Below, one piece after another: positions 11,336 through 19,892 of a DNA stretch of 64,000 nucleotides. A model generated the notes under the pieces. The model made no database searches and was not told where the DNA came from. It worked only from the letters and a program-made list of their open reading frames with translations. How positions within the stretch are numbered: the first letter of the stretch is position 1; each line of letters opens with the position of its first letter. Origin of the DNA: Thiothrix fructosivorans (GTDB lineage Bacteria; Pseudomonadota; Gammaproteobacteria; Thiotrichales; Thiotrichaceae); the NCBI RefSeq assembly GCF_017349355.1, contig NZ_JAFMPM010000006.1, forward strand, positions 868,001-932,000, read 5' to 3'. Made by a program: the position numbers and the translations under genes.

Positions 11336-11887
11336 ATGCATAAGATTATGACCGACCTGCATCAAGATCATGTCAATCTGGCAAAGTTGTTGACGTTGCT
11401 TGAGCAACAAGCTGACTTACTCGCTACGGGCGGGGATGCCGACTTACTGTTAATGACCGATATTGCTGATTATATTCGCCGCTATTCCGACCAGATTCAC
11501 CATCCGAAGGAAGACACCATTTATGAGGTGTTTAGTGCCCGTTCTAGCGAAGCGGCAACGGTGATTGCTGGTGTGCTGCTGGAACATCAAGACTTGCCAA
11601 CGATTACGCAAGCCTTCCAAGGGTTGCTGGATAACGTGATCAATGACAGTGCGATCTTGAGCCGCCAAGAGCTACAGGGCAAAATCACGGCATTCATTGA
11701 GGCGCAGAAAGCCCACCTGAACACTGAGGAAGCTGAGCTATTCCCGCTGATTAATAGCACTTTGGAAGCGGCTGATTGGGTTGCCGTCGAACAATCCGTT
11801 GAGGCGCATAGCGACCCGCTGTTTGGGCATCAGCTCATGGAGCGTTATCGCAATGTGCATCACTTGGTGATGCAGCAACAGGCGTAA
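11336..11887 (+). CDS. Hemerythrin HHE domain protein
   Basis: 183 residues. A four-helix hemerythrin-like protein expected to bind a di-iron site and sense, store or scavenge O2 or NO. Candidate iron ligands are the N-terminal LHQDH, the HHPKEDTIYEVF segment, LEHQDL, and AHLNTEEAELFP. An aaggag ribosome site 8 bases upstream supports this ATG rather than one 39 bases earlier. It follows the O2-sensitive hydrogenase operon, which suggests but does not prove a protective or redox role. Its 3' end overlaps the convergent DUF2061 gene by 53 bp. Confidence 0.85.
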   Translation: MHKIMTDLHQDHVNLAKLLTLLEQQADLLATGGDADLLLMTDIADYIRRYSDQIHHPKEDTIYEVFSARSSEAATVIAGVLLEHQDLPTITQAFQGLLDNVINDSAILSRQELQGKITAFIEAQKAHLNTEEAELFPLINSTLEAADWVAVEQSVEAHSDPLFGHQLMERYRNVHHLVMQQQA

Positions 11888-12149
11888 GCTTTTCGCGCCC
11901 TAGATGAAGCCGATTCCAAATGCGTTCATGGGCGTAATACAGGAACATTTTAGTCAGCACTTCCGTCAAGCCAATGGCAATGGCGGTGCTGATATTGCTC
12001 GTAAACAACCACGACAAAATAATGGTGTCGATAGTGCCTGTCACCCGCCACGAAATGGCTTTTACCAAGCTACGAATAGGGCGTTCCCGCCCAGTGTGCA
12101 GAATTTCTTCCGCTGCTTCTTCGGTTTTTAACCAACGATCAAGCAACAT
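11835..12149 (-). CDS. DUF2061 small membrane protein in the cysDN operon
   Basis: 104 residues. Two hydrophobic segments (around TGTIDTIILSWLF and STAIAIGLTEVLTKMFLYY) match the DUF2061 family: a short N-terminal soluble stretch with RPIRSLVKAISWRVTGT, then a helical hairpin ending in YYAHERIWNR. The ATG has an aggag site and overlaps the end of cysN by 11 bp, so it is translationally coupled to sulfate activation. Function is unknown; position suggests a membrane role connected to sulfate or sulfite handling (inference). Confidence 0.8.
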   Translation of the reverse strand: MLLDRWLKTEEAAEEILHTGRERPIRSLVKAISWRVTGTIDTIILSWLFTSNISTAIAIGLTEVLTKMFLYYAHERIWNRLHLGREKLTPVAASPSDAHCDNAP

Positions 12150-13428
12150 AAATATTCTCCTGTAAAATCATTCCCGCACCGACGGTATTATTGGTGCTTT
12201 CATCAATCACGATGAATGCACCTGTGCCACGATTATCCGCATACGCATCTATAAACAACGGTTGCGCCAGTTTGAAAGTGACGTTGGCAATATCGTTCAT
12301 CGCCAATTGGTTCACTGCTTGTTTTTCCAAACTGTTCACGTCCACGCGGTAAGCAATCTCTGCCAGCTTCGCTTTGGTAGCGCGGGTGGTGTGGCGGATC
12401 AGGTAAGTCCGCGCCCGATCCAGCGGGCTTTCCGCCAACCAGCACACGGTTGCTGCCAATTGCTTGGTTTGCGAAGGTAACTCGCCGGTTTTCACGATCA
12501 TGTCACCCCGTGAAATGTCGATTTCATCCGCCAGCAACAGCGTGACCGATTGCTCGGTGGCGGTATCGGCTAATGCTGCGCCGCCGAGTTCAATCGCCTT
12601 CACCGTGCTGCTTAAACCGGAAGGCAACACCGTTACGCTGTCACCCACGGCAATGCTGCCGGATTCGACCCGCCCCATGAAACCTCGGTAGTCATGCAAG
12701 GCGGGATTGCTGGCATCCTGCGGGCGACACACGTATTGCACCGGGAATCGGAACGCAGCGGCATGGCGGCGCTGTGCACTCGGCGTGGTTTCCAGAATCT
12801 CCATCAGGGTTTGGCCTTGATACCAGTTCAGGTTCTCGCCACGATCCACCACCATGTCGCCGTTGAGGGCGGAGAGTGGGATGAATTGCACCTCGCGAAT
12901 CCCCAACTGTCCGGCAAAATCCAGATAATCGCGTTTGATTTCCTCGAAACGTGCCTGACTAAACTCGACCAAATCCATTTTGTTCACCGCCACCAGCAAG
13001 TGCGGAATGCCCACCAAATGCGCCAAATACGAATGGCGACGCGTCTGGGTCAACACACCTTTCCGCGCATCCACCAAGATAATCGCAAGGTTGGCGGTGG
13101 AAGCGGCTGTCACCATGTTGCGGGTGTATTGCTCATGCCCCGGCGCATCGGCAATGATGAATTTGCGCGTGCCAGTGGTGAAATAGCGATACGCCACGTC
13201 AATGGTAATGCCTTGCTCGCGTTCGGCTTGCAAGCCATCGGTGAGCAATGACAAGTCCACCTCCTGCATTCCGCGCCGTTGCGAGGTTTTGGTAATGGCG
13301 CTCAGGGTATCCGCCAGAATCGCTTTAGAATCAAACAGCAAGCGCCCAATCAGGGTGCTTTTGCCATCGTCGACACTGCCGCAGGTCAACAGGCGCAGCA
13401 AGCCGTGGTCTTCAATTGGATGTGTCAT
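12139..13428 (-). CDS. cysN: Sulfate adenylyltransferase subunit 1 (GTPase)
   Basis: 429 residues. The GTPase subunit couples GTP hydrolysis to APS synthesis by CysD. It has an EF-Tu-like G domain: G1 GSVDDGKST (17-25), G3 DAPGHEQY, G4 NKMD, followed by beta-barrel domains. It is shorter than the enterobacterial protein and carries no fused APS kinase, consistent with an APS-reducing pathway. The cysD stop and cysN start share one base (TAATG). Confidence 0.95.
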   Translation of the reverse strand: MTHPIEDHGLLRLLTCGSVDDGKSTLIGRLLFDSKAILADTLSAITKTSQRRGMQEVDLSLLTDGLQAEREQGITIDVAYRYFTTGTRKFIIADAPGHEQYTRNMVTAASTANLAIILVDARKGVLTQTRRHSYLAHLVGIPHLLVAVNKMDLVEFSQARFEEIKRDYLDFAGQLGIREVQFIPLSALNGDMVVDRGENLNWYQGQTLMEILETTPSAQRRHAAAFRFPVQYVCRPQDASNPALHDYRGFMGRVESGSIAVGDSVTVLPSGLSSTVKAIELGGAALADTATEQSVTLLLADEIDISRGDMIVKTGELPSQTKQLAATVCWLAESPLDRARTYLIRHTTRATKAKLAEIAYRVDVNSLEKQAVNQLAMNDIANVTFKLAQPLFIDAYADNRGTGAFIVIDESTNNTVGAGMILQENIYVA

Positions 13429-14354
13429 TAGAAATACCCCTCTTTTTTGCGTTGTTCCATGGCTGCTTCGGAGGCTTGGTCATCCAAGCGGGTCGCGCCG
13501 CGTTCGGTAATGGTGGTGGTCGCCGTTTCCGCAATAATCTTTTCAATCGAATCCGCGTTAGAAATCACTGGCGCAGTACAGGTAATGTCGCCGACGGTGC
13601 GGAAGCGCACTTGCAGGTCGATGATTTCCTCGCCCGCTTTTGCGGGGGTAATGTCGGTCACTGGCACGATGGAACCTTGGCGGTACACAATCGGGCGGTT
13701 GTGCGCGAAGTAAATGCTGGGTAATTCTAGATTTTCGCGCTCGATGTATTGCCACACATCCAGTTCCGTCCAGTTGGAAATCGGGAAAGCGCGGATGTTT
13801 TCACCCTTGTGACTGCGGGCGTTGTACAGATTCCACAGTTCGGGGCGTTGGTTTTTCGGATCCCATTGCCCGAATTCGTCGCGGAAGCTCATGATGCGTT
13901 CTTTGGCACGTGCCTTTTCTTCGTCGCGGCGTGCGCCACCGATGCAAGCGTCAAAACCGTGTTCCTCAATCGCTTCCAGCAAGGTGACGGATTGGTGTTT
14001 GTTGCGTGATTCGCCTGTATGTTTAAGCACGACTGTGCCACGCTGCATGGAATCTTCCACCGAACGCACGATTAGGCGTTCGCCGATTTCAGCGGCTTTG
14101 CGGTCGCGGAAGGCGATGACTTCGGGGTAGTTATGCCCGGTGTCGATGTGCAGTAAGGGAAACGGGAAACGTCCGGGGCGGAAGGCTTTTTCCGCCAAGC
14201 GCAGTAAGCAGATGGAATCTTTTCCGCCGGAAAACAGCAACGCGGGGTTGCTGCATTGCCCCGCCACTTCGCGCAGGATGTGGATAGCTTCGGCTTCGAG
14301 CCAGTCGAGGTGACTGAGAATTCGTTGCTGAGGTTTTAATGCTGTGAACAACAT
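13428..14354 (-). CDS. cysD: Sulfate adenylyltransferase subunit 2
   Basis: 308 residues. The catalytic subunit forms adenosine 5'-phosphosulfate from ATP and sulfate. The PP-loop SGGKDSICLLRLAEKAF, the LLHIDTGHNYPEV segment and the FPISNWTELDVW signature identify it. It begins a three-gene operon with cysN and a DUF2061 gene. Upstream is a promoter/leader element nearly identical to those of cysH and cysJ. Confidence 0.96.
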   Translation of the reverse strand: MLFTALKPQQRILSHLDWLEAEAIHILREVAGQCSNPALLFSGGKDSICLLRLAEKAFRPGRFPFPLLHIDTGHNYPEVIAFRDRKAAEIGERLIVRSVEDSMQRGTVVLKHTGESRNKHQSVTLLEAIEEHGFDACIGGARRDEEKARAKERIMSFRDEFGQWDPKNQRPELWNLYNARSHKGENIRAFPISNWTELDVWQYIERENLELPSIYFAHNRPIVYRQGSIVPVTDITPAKAGEEIIDLQVRFRTVGDITCTAPVISNADSIEKIIAETATTTITERGATRLDDQASEAAMEQRKKEGYF

Positions 14355-14371
14355 AACGTTGCATCCTAGGT

Positions 14372-14448
14372 AAACTTGAATGCAACGCAGTATCCGGTAA
14401 TTGCTTAATTTAAAAAAACGATAAAATTAGATGTTTATATCTTGATAA
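14372..14448 (-). promoter_or_regulatory. cysD promoter and shared cys leader element
   Basis: On the - strand: -35 TTATCA (14443-14448), a 17-base spacer, -10 TTTATC (14420-14425), then a T-run and a leader containing GGATACTGC and CATTCAAG-like blocks. The spacer holds the inverted repeat AGAT-N6-ATCT. Order, spacing and much of the sequence recur before cysH and cysJ, so this is a common control element of the sulfate assimilation genes. A CysB-type activator is the textbook candidate, but a palindrome between -35 and -10 would suit a repressor better. Confidence 0.7.
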
Positions 14449-14462
14449 CAGATTAAGAAGGA

Positions 14463-15002
14463 CTAGATGAGCTTCAGCAACTCGGCACGGAGCTTGTCTG
14501 CCTCGCGCCGCCCGTCTCTCGACCCAGTAATGGCGGTATACCATTCAGAAAATAAGCTGCGAAAGTCGGCGTGGGTTTGTGCATTCTGTAAGCGCCCTAG
14601 CAAGGCGCTAGAGCCAAACGAGCCGACAAATACGCTCAACGTATTACTCATGAAATTACGCACTTGCTGGATGTGTAGTGGGCTATTGGTTGGGGGCAAG
14701 GGTCTGAATTCACCATCAGAAACGGGAACAGTGGCAGGTACTGTTTCAGGTGAGGCAACGGCTGCTGCTGGGGATGGCGTTGGGGTGCGGTTGGTGCTTG
14801 AGGCACGATAGATGTAGCCATCTTGTTCGAGTTGTAATAAGGCTTGTTGGAGATTATCCACTCTGGGTAAGGTTTTTAACTCATCGATATTGCGCTTACC
14901 ATTGACAAAAATAAGCACGCGCCGCAATACCGGAGGTAGCCCTCCGGCTTTGGTTTCCACTTCGTCATAGCCTTTAGCTGTTTTAGTATATAAGGCATCC
15001 AT
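14463..15002 (-). CDS. Conserved hypothetical protein, helix-rich, in cys cluster
   Basis: 179 residues when started at the ATG with a strong gaggag site (an upstream ATG 33 bases earlier lacks one). The first ~75 residues resemble a winged-helix-like domain (AKGYDEVETKAGGLPPVLRR, LIFVNGKRNIDEL, LEQDGYIY); then a Pro/Ala/Thr-rich linker; then a helical C-terminal domain (RNFMSNTLSVF ... SSALLGRLQNAQTHADF). No catalytic motif is recognised. It lies between cysI and cysD on the same strand but upstream of the cysD promoter, so it may be co-transcribed with cysHI. Function unknown. Confidence 0.7.
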   Translation of the reverse strand: MDALYTKTAKGYDEVETKAGGLPPVLRRVLIFVNGKRNIDELKTLPRVDNLQQALLQLEQDGYIYRASSTNRTPTPSPAAAVASPETVPATVPVSDGEFRPLPPTNSPLHIQQVRNFMSNTLSVFVGSFGSSALLGRLQNAQTHADFRSLFSEWYTAITGSRDGRREADKLRAELLKLI

Positions 15003-15080
15003 GATTACGCTCCTCCTCTGTGATGTCGGCGACATCAGCCTGTAACATTCTAGTGTATTCAGGACGGTTTAGCGTAAATT

Positions 15081-16799
15081 CTAGACGAAGTGCAAATAGC
15101 CTTGGCGAACCACGAAATCCCCGAATGGCTCGCTGTCAATGCGCTGGGCGGCAAAGTCAGCAAATAGCCTGTCGAGTGTGCTCAAAATAGCCGCTTCGTC
15201 GAGGTTCTCATGGTACAGCGTATTCAAGCGGTCGCCATTGCTGCTTGCCCCCAGATACAGGTTGTAACGTCCCGGCGACTTGCCAATCAAACCAATTTCA
15301 CCCAGCACCGAACGCCCACAGCCATTCGGACAGCCGGTCATGCGGATTTTGATGTCAGCATCACGCAAGCCGTGTTTATCCAACGATACTTCCAGCTTGC
15401 TGATCAATTCGGGCAAATAACGTTCGGCTTCCGCCATCGCTTGCGGGCAGGTATTGAGCGCGACGCAGGCAATGGAATTGCGCCGCAAGCCGGATAAATG
15501 GCTGGCATCGGCAGCATAGCCGTGCGCTTGCAGCGTATTTTCCACGGTGTCGATGTCGTCTTCGTGCACCCCGGTCAGGATCAAGTTTTGGTTGCCCGTC
15601 ATGCGAAAACCGCACAGGTTTTGCTCGGCAATGCGGCGTAAGGCGGATTTCAGGCGGTGGGTGTCATTGTCCAGCACGCGCCCGTATTCGAGCCGCAAAC
15701 CCAGATGCCACAAGCCATCGGTAGTGGAATGCCAGCCAAAACGGTCGCCCGTGGTTGCAAATTCAAAGGCACGGACTTTGCCCAGCGCAAGGCCTAAACG
15801 TGCGTTGAGTTCTTGCTTAAACCAGTCCAGCCCGTACTGGTCGAGGGTGTATTTGAAGCGTGACAGCTTGCGGTCTTGGCGGTTACCGTAATCGCGTTGG
15901 ATCGCAACGGTGTGGAAACACACATCCAATACCTGTTCCGGTGTACAAAAACCAATCGTCGAGGCCAGCCGTGCGTAAGTGTCGTTACGCCCAAACGTAA
16001 AGCCCAAACCACCGCCTACCGCGACGTTGAAGCCTGCCAGCTTGCCGTTTTCTTCAATCGCAATCAGCCCGATGTCGTTGGCATAGATGTCCATGTCGTT
16101 GAACGGTGGAATCGCAATCGCAATTTTGAATTTACGCGGCAGGTAATGCTTGCCGTACAGCGGTTCGATTGCTTCCGCTTCACCGCCTGCCACCAGCGTT
16201 TTGCCCTCGGCTTCGTCTAACCAGATTTCGTGGTAGGCACGCGAACGTGGCAGCAAATGGTCGCTGATCTTTTGCGCCCACGGGAACACTTCGGCATGGA
16301 AGTTCGACAGGGTGGGGTCGGGTGCACACATCACATTGCGGTTCACGTCGCCACAGCCTGCAATGCTATCCAGCAAGGCAGCATCCATTGCTTGGATGGT
16401 GTTTTTCATGTCGAACTTGATAATGCCGTGGAACTGCAAGGCTTGGCGCGTGGTTATGCGTGACGTGCCATTGCCGTAGCGGTTGCTGATGTCGTCCAGC
16501 TTCACCCATTGGTCGGCGCTTAAATCGCCACCCGCCACGCGCAGGCGGATCATGAAGGAATACGCCGGTTCGAGCTTTTTGTCTTGGCGATGCAGACGCA
16601 CGTCGCGGTCATCCTGCATGTATGAGCCGTGGAATTTCACCAATTGCACATTGTTTTCGCTGATTGCGCCCGTCAGCGGATTGTGGAAATCCTCCACCAG
16701 ATTGCCGCGTAAGTAGTTGCTGCGGTCTTTAATGTGTTCGACCGCAGAACCGTTGGGGGCGAGGGCATTCAAGGGTTTGGGTGTTGCCGTGCGTTCCAT
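15081..16799 (-). CDS. cysI: Sulfite reductase hemoprotein (beta) subunit
   Basis: 572 residues, the length of E. coli CysI. It reduces sulfite to sulfide with six electrons using siroheme coupled to a [4Fe-4S] cluster. The four cluster cysteines are visible in ACVALNTC and TGCPNGC with the expected 6- and 4-residue spacings, and substrate/siroheme arginines lie in SRITTRQALQFHG and GCGRSVLGEIG. The open frame continues upstream, but the ATG used here overlaps the cysH stop by one base (TAATG) and gives the family N-terminus (EHIKDRSNYLRG). Its flavoprotein partner cysJ is 21 kb away. Confidence 0.95.
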   Translation of the reverse strand: MERTATPKPLNALAPNGSAVEHIKDRSNYLRGNLVEDFHNPLTGAISENNVQLVKFHGSYMQDDRDVRLHRQDKKLEPAYSFMIRLRVAGGDLSADQWVKLDDISNRYGNGTSRITTRQALQFHGIIKFDMKNTIQAMDAALLDSIAGCGDVNRNVMCAPDPTLSNFHAEVFPWAQKISDHLLPRSRAYHEIWLDEAEGKTLVAGGEAEAIEPLYGKHYLPRKFKIAIAIPPFNDMDIYANDIGLIAIEENGKLAGFNVAVGGGLGFTFGRNDTYARLASTIGFCTPEQVLDVCFHTVAIQRDYGNRQDRKLSRFKYTLDQYGLDWFKQELNARLGLALGKVRAFEFATTGDRFGWHSTTDGLWHLGLRLEYGRVLDNDTHRLKSALRRIAEQNLCGFRMTGNQNLILTGVHEDDIDTVENTLQAHGYAADASHLSGLRRNSIACVALNTCPQAMAEAERYLPELISKLEVSLDKHGLRDADIKIRMTGCPNGCGRSVLGEIGLIGKSPGRYNLYLGASSNGDRLNTLYHENLDEAAILSTLDRLFADFAAQRIDSEPFGDFVVRQGYLHFV

Positions 16800-17533
16800 T
16801 AAGCTGCCTTTTTCAACGGGTTGTGTGTGCCATCGTGCAAGCCGCATTCTTGGTTGTGGGATTCCCACCACCAGCGTCCGGCACGCTCGTCTTCGCCTTC
16901 GGTAATCGCACGGGTGCACGGGGCGCAGCCGATGCTGGGGAAACCTTGTCCGTGCAGTGGGTTGTAGGGGATGGCGTATTGGCGAATGTAGCCCCACAAT
17001 TGCGCCGAGGTGGCATTCAGCAACGGGTTGAATTTAATCAATTCGCGCTGCGCGTCCGTTTCAAACAAGTTCATGTCGGCACGGAAACTGGATTGTGCCG
17101 CCCGTAAGCCAGTGATCCACACTTGTGCGCCTTTGAGTGCGCGGTTGAGCGGCTCGATCTTGCGGATGGTGCAGCATTCTTTGCGGTTCTCGACCGATTC
17201 GTAAATCGCGTTGATGCCTTTGATGGTGACGTAATGCTCAAGCGCTGCGGTGTCGGGGTAATAAGTTTTGATTTGTTTGCCGTACTTATTGCGGGTGGCA
17301 TCGAGCGTGTCGTAGGTTTCCTTGAAATTGCGTCCGGTATCCAGCGTGAATACCTCGATGTCCAGCCCGTTGCGGAAAATCGCGTCGGTAATCACTTGGT
17401 CTTCCAAGCCGAAACTGGTGGAAAACGTGATCTTGCCCTCGAAACGTTGGCGTAACGCAATTAATGCCTCGTCCAACGTCAGCTCAGCGAAGTCAGCGTG
17501 CAAGGTTTGCAGCGGTGCAGTGTTTAATGTCAT
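16799..17533 (-). CDS. cysH: Assimilatory APS reductase (iron-sulfur type)
   Basis: 244 residues. It reduces adenylyl sulfate to sulfite plus AMP with thioredoxin or a similar thiol. The PP-loop-like SFGLEDQV is followed by two cysteine pairs, C120-C121 (ECCTIRKIEPL) and C203/C206 (GCAPCTR), that bind a [4Fe-4S] cluster in APS reductases and are absent from enterobacterial PAPS reductase. The catalytic cysteine is C230 in ECGLH. No APS kinase is seen nearby, which agrees with direct APS use. It starts the cysH-cysI operon under the shared cys element. Confidence 0.93.
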   Translation of the reverse strand: MTLNTAPLQTLHADFAELTLDEALIALRQRFEGKITFSTSFGLEDQVITDAIFRNGLDIEVFTLDTGRNFKETYDTLDATRNKYGKQIKTYYPDTAALEHYVTIKGINAIYESVENRKECCTIRKIEPLNRALKGAQVWITGLRAAQSSFRADMNLFETDAQRELIKFNPLLNATSAQLWGYIRQYAIPYNPLHGQGFPSIGCAPCTRAITEGEDERAGRWWWESHNQECGLHDGTHNPLKKAA

Positions 17534-17551
17534 GGCTCTGTTACCTCAGGG

Positions 17552-17628
17552 GAAGCTTGAATGAGGGCAGTATCCACGAAATCTTAAAGCGAAAAAAACG
17601 ATATAATTCGATATGGTTATCTTGTAAA
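17552..17628 (-). promoter_or_regulatory. cysH promoter and shared cys leader element
   Basis: On the - strand: -35 TTTACA (17623-17628), spacer of exactly 17 bases, -10 TATATC (17600-17605), then TTTTTTTCGC and a leader with TTTCGTGGATACTG and CATTCAAGCTTCC before the ATG. The spacer sequence AGATAACCATATCG forms an imperfect inverted repeat. The same blocks in the same order occur before cysD and cysJ. Confidence 0.72.
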
Positions 17629-17666
17629 TAGATTTATTGGGTTCTGTTAATTCATAAAATGCTTGC

Positions 17667-17681
17667 TATAATTAACGTTAA
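17667..17681 (+). promoter_or_regulatory. hipB -10 box and adjoining palindrome
   Basis: A consensus TATAAT is followed at once by the perfect 10-base palindrome TTAACGTTAA, 13 bases before the antitoxin start. Position suggests an autoregulatory operator for the HipB-like protein (inference). It faces away from the cysH promoter. Confidence 0.5.
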
Positions 17682-17693
17682 CTAAGATTAGGC

Positions 17694-18035
17694 ATGGTAA
17701 ATATGACAAAGATTCCTAGCTTATCGACTCGCACTCGAACAACGTTGCAAGTTTTTGGCGGCATGATCCGTGCGGCGCGTCTGGAACGCAAAATGCCCCA
17801 GCAGGAGTTGGCAGAACGTTTAGGGGTCAGCCGCCAAACGGTCAGCATCCTTGAAAAGGGCGATGCAAAAGTTGCCATCGGTACGGTATTTGAAGCGGCT
17901 GCCATCGTGGGTATTCCCTTGTTGGCAGATAATGCTCGCGATTTACAGCGCTTGTCGACCACAGTTGCTAGTCTTGCCAGCTTGTTGCCAGAACGGGCAC
18001 GCACACCACCAGTGGAGCTAAATGATGATTTCTAA
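17694..18035 (+). CDS. hipB: HipB-like antitoxin, Xre-family HTH
   Basis: 113 residues; an ATG nine bases downstream is an equally possible start. A helix-turn-helix of the Xre/HipB type spans roughly residues 22-80 (MIRAARLERKMPQQELAERL, GVSRQTVSILEKGD). It would bind its own operator and neutralise the HipA-like kinase, whose gene overlaps its end by 14 bp. The C-terminal tail is longer and more helical than in minimal HipB proteins. Confidence 0.85.
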   Translation: MVNMTKIPSLSTRTRTTLQVFGGMIRAARLERKMPQQELAERLGVSRQTVSILEKGDAKVAIGTVFEAAAIVGIPLLADNARDLQRLSTTVASLASLLPERARTPPVELNDDF

Positions 18036-19257
18036 GCCGCACCATGCCGAGAGCGCTTATGTCTGGGTTTGGCTGCCTGAACAATCTGAACCAGTAGTGG
18101 CTGGTAGGATTATCAGGCAAGGACAACTGCACGCATTTACCTATGGGAGAAGCTATCGTGAGCGGGCAGATGCTATTGCTCTGTCACCGTTTGAATTGCC
18201 TTTGCGTGGCGGCACATTTCAGCCGGAAGGTTTGAATACCATCCATTCCTGCCTGCGGGATGCTGCACCTGATGCGTGGGGGCGGCGGGTTATCAGCTAC
18301 CAGTACGCTAGTTTCACCCCAGATGAACTCGACTATTTATTGCTATCAGGCAGTAACCGTATCGGGGCGCTAGATTTCCAACACAGTGGCACAGAATATC
18401 AACCGCGACAGCTCCAGAAAACCGAACTGCAAGACCTGCTCCTCGCAGCGGGGATGATCGACAGCGGCAAGCCATTGCCTCCAGAACTGGATATTGCACT
18501 GCGGCACGGTACGAGTGTCGGTGGCGCACGCCCTAAAGCCCTGATCAGCGATGGGCAATACAGCTACATTGCTAAATTTAGTATCTCCACCGATCACTAC
18601 GACATAGTGAAAGCTGAGTATGTCGCTATGCAACTGGCTAAACAGATAGGGCTAAGCGTTGCCGACACACAACTGACAACCGCACTGGGCAAAGATGTTT
18701 TATTGGTAAAGCGCTTCGACCGCATTCATCAGACAAACCAGATACATCGCCGTATGTTGCTGAGTGGTTTGAGCCTGTTGGGTTTGAATGAGATGGAAGC
18801 GCGGTATGCCAGCTACCATGACCTCGCCGACCTGATTCGTCAACGGTTTGCTAACCCTACCGCGACTTTGCACGAACTGTTTCAGCGCCTAGTGTTCAAT
18901 ATCCTGATGGGCAATACGGACGATCATGCCCGTAACCATGCCGCTTTCTGGGATGGCAAAACCTTGCAACTCACGCCTGCTTATGATTTGTGTCCACAAC
19001 TGCGATCCGGGCGTGAAGCAACTCAAGCCATGCAGATTGGCGGTTCACAGGGTAACTTCTCAACGCTGGAAAATATCCTGTCAGTTTGCTATGTTTTCCA
19101 ACTGACAACCGCAGCAGCACAGGACAAAATCGACCAGCAAGTTGCCACTATTCGGCGGAACTGGGTGGCAACCTGCGAAGCGGCGGGCATGGGGGAAATG
19201 GAGCGTAAGCGTTTGTGGCAACGTGCGGTGTTTAATCCATTTTGTTTTGGGCAGTAG
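18022..19257 (+). CDS. hipA: HipA-like serine/threonine kinase toxin
   Basis: 411 residues. HipA-family kinases phosphorylate targets such as GltX and slow growth. Visible are the N-terminal beta domain, the flexible P-loop-like GTSVGGARPKALI (about 170-182), the VLLVKRFDR segment, the catalytic TDDHARNH (HipA NxDDHxxN-type loop) and the metal-binding PAYDL. All expected catalytic residues are present, so the protein looks active. It is coupled to hipB by overlap. Two in-frame ATGs begin the gene. Confidence 0.88.
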   Translation: MMISKPHHAESAYVWVWLPEQSEPVVAGRIIRQGQLHAFTYGRSYRERADAIALSPFELPLRGGTFQPEGLNTIHSCLRDAAPDAWGRRVISYQYASFTPDELDYLLLSGSNRIGALDFQHSGTEYQPRQLQKTELQDLLLAAGMIDSGKPLPPELDIALRHGTSVGGARPKALISDGQYSYIAKFSISTDHYDIVKAEYVAMQLAKQIGLSVADTQLTTALGKDVLLVKRFDRIHQTNQIHRRMLLSGLSLLGLNEMEARYASYHDLADLIRQRFANPTATLHELFQRLVFNILMGNTDDHARNHAAFWDGKTLQLTPAYDLCPQLRSGREATQAMQIGGSQGNFSTLENILSVCYVFQLTTAAAQDKIDQQVATIRRNWVATCEAAGMGEMERKRLWQRAVFNPFCFGQ

Positions 19258-19272
19258 CCCTTTTTCGATAGA

Positions 19273-19548
19273 TTATAGAACATTCACCAAATGGTTTTTT
19301 TCCAGAATCTTGTAAATGTTTGTGCTCGATTTAGATAGTTTTTGAATATCGCCAAAGTTGGGAATTTCGCCATTATCCAGCCGCCGCTCCCATTCGGTGA
19401 TTTCCATATCCATGTATTCCAGCAGCTTGATGGAGCAGCCATGACTACAGGTTTCGGCGCATAGCTGTTGCTCGCTCATGGCAAACGGGAAGTTTGCACG
19501 GATTTGCTGGATAATGTTGCGCATTACCACGGTTGTTTTGGGTTTCAT
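19273..19548 (-). CDS. Small hypothetical protein
   Basis: 91 residues, with a modest aggtgag ribosome site. A cysteine-bearing segment (LCAETCSHGCSIKLLEYMD) is followed by a helical, acidic C-terminal half (ITEWERRLDNGEIP). No catalytic motif or membrane segment. It is convergent with hipA, 15 bp from its stop. CxxxCxxxC spacing might bind a metal, but I do not recognise the family. Confidence 0.55.
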   Translation of the reverse strand: MKPKTTVVMRNIIQQIRANFPFAMSEQQLCAETCSHGCSIKLLEYMDMEITEWERRLDNGEIPNFGDIQKLSKSSTNIYKILEKNHLVNVL

Positions 19549-19598
19549 GTCTGCTGCTCACCTCTGCCGCTTTGCTGGGAATATAGCACCAACCTTGA

Positions 19599-19892
19599 AT
19601 GATGAGAATCTGCTGCCTCATTCCGCTGTGGTGGAAAACGCCGGATGCGCTGCAATGGCTGCTGCTGATCAGCATGGGCGCGTTCGGTGCGATTGGGCAT
19701 TTCCTGCTAATCAAGGCGTATACGCTGCTCCCCGCTGCGGAACTGTCACCGTGGCTGAATGCGCAGGTGGTGGCGGCGACGTTGTTCAGCGTGTTCCTGT
19801 TTCAGGATGTGCTGGGGTGGAATTTCTTTCTTGGCACTGGGCTGATTGTGGGCGCGGGAGTTTTGTTGTGGTGGCAGAATCGGCGTGCTTAA
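19599..19892 (+). pseudogene. EamA/DMT-family transporter fragment
   Basis: 97 codons matching only the last three transmembrane helices of a drug/metabolite (EamA) transporter: ALQWLLLISMGAFGAIGHFL, AELSPWLNAQVVAATLF and NFFLGTGLIVGAGVLLWW. A stop codon lies directly before the first ATG and no ribosome site or N-terminal half is found, so this is a remnant of a deleted gene at the edge of the accessory island. Confidence 0.7.

Noticed and set aside
16800-16997. Extended N-terminus of cysI into cysH
   Set aside because: Arg/Pro-rich shadow of cysH; the ATG overlapping the cysH stop gives the family start.
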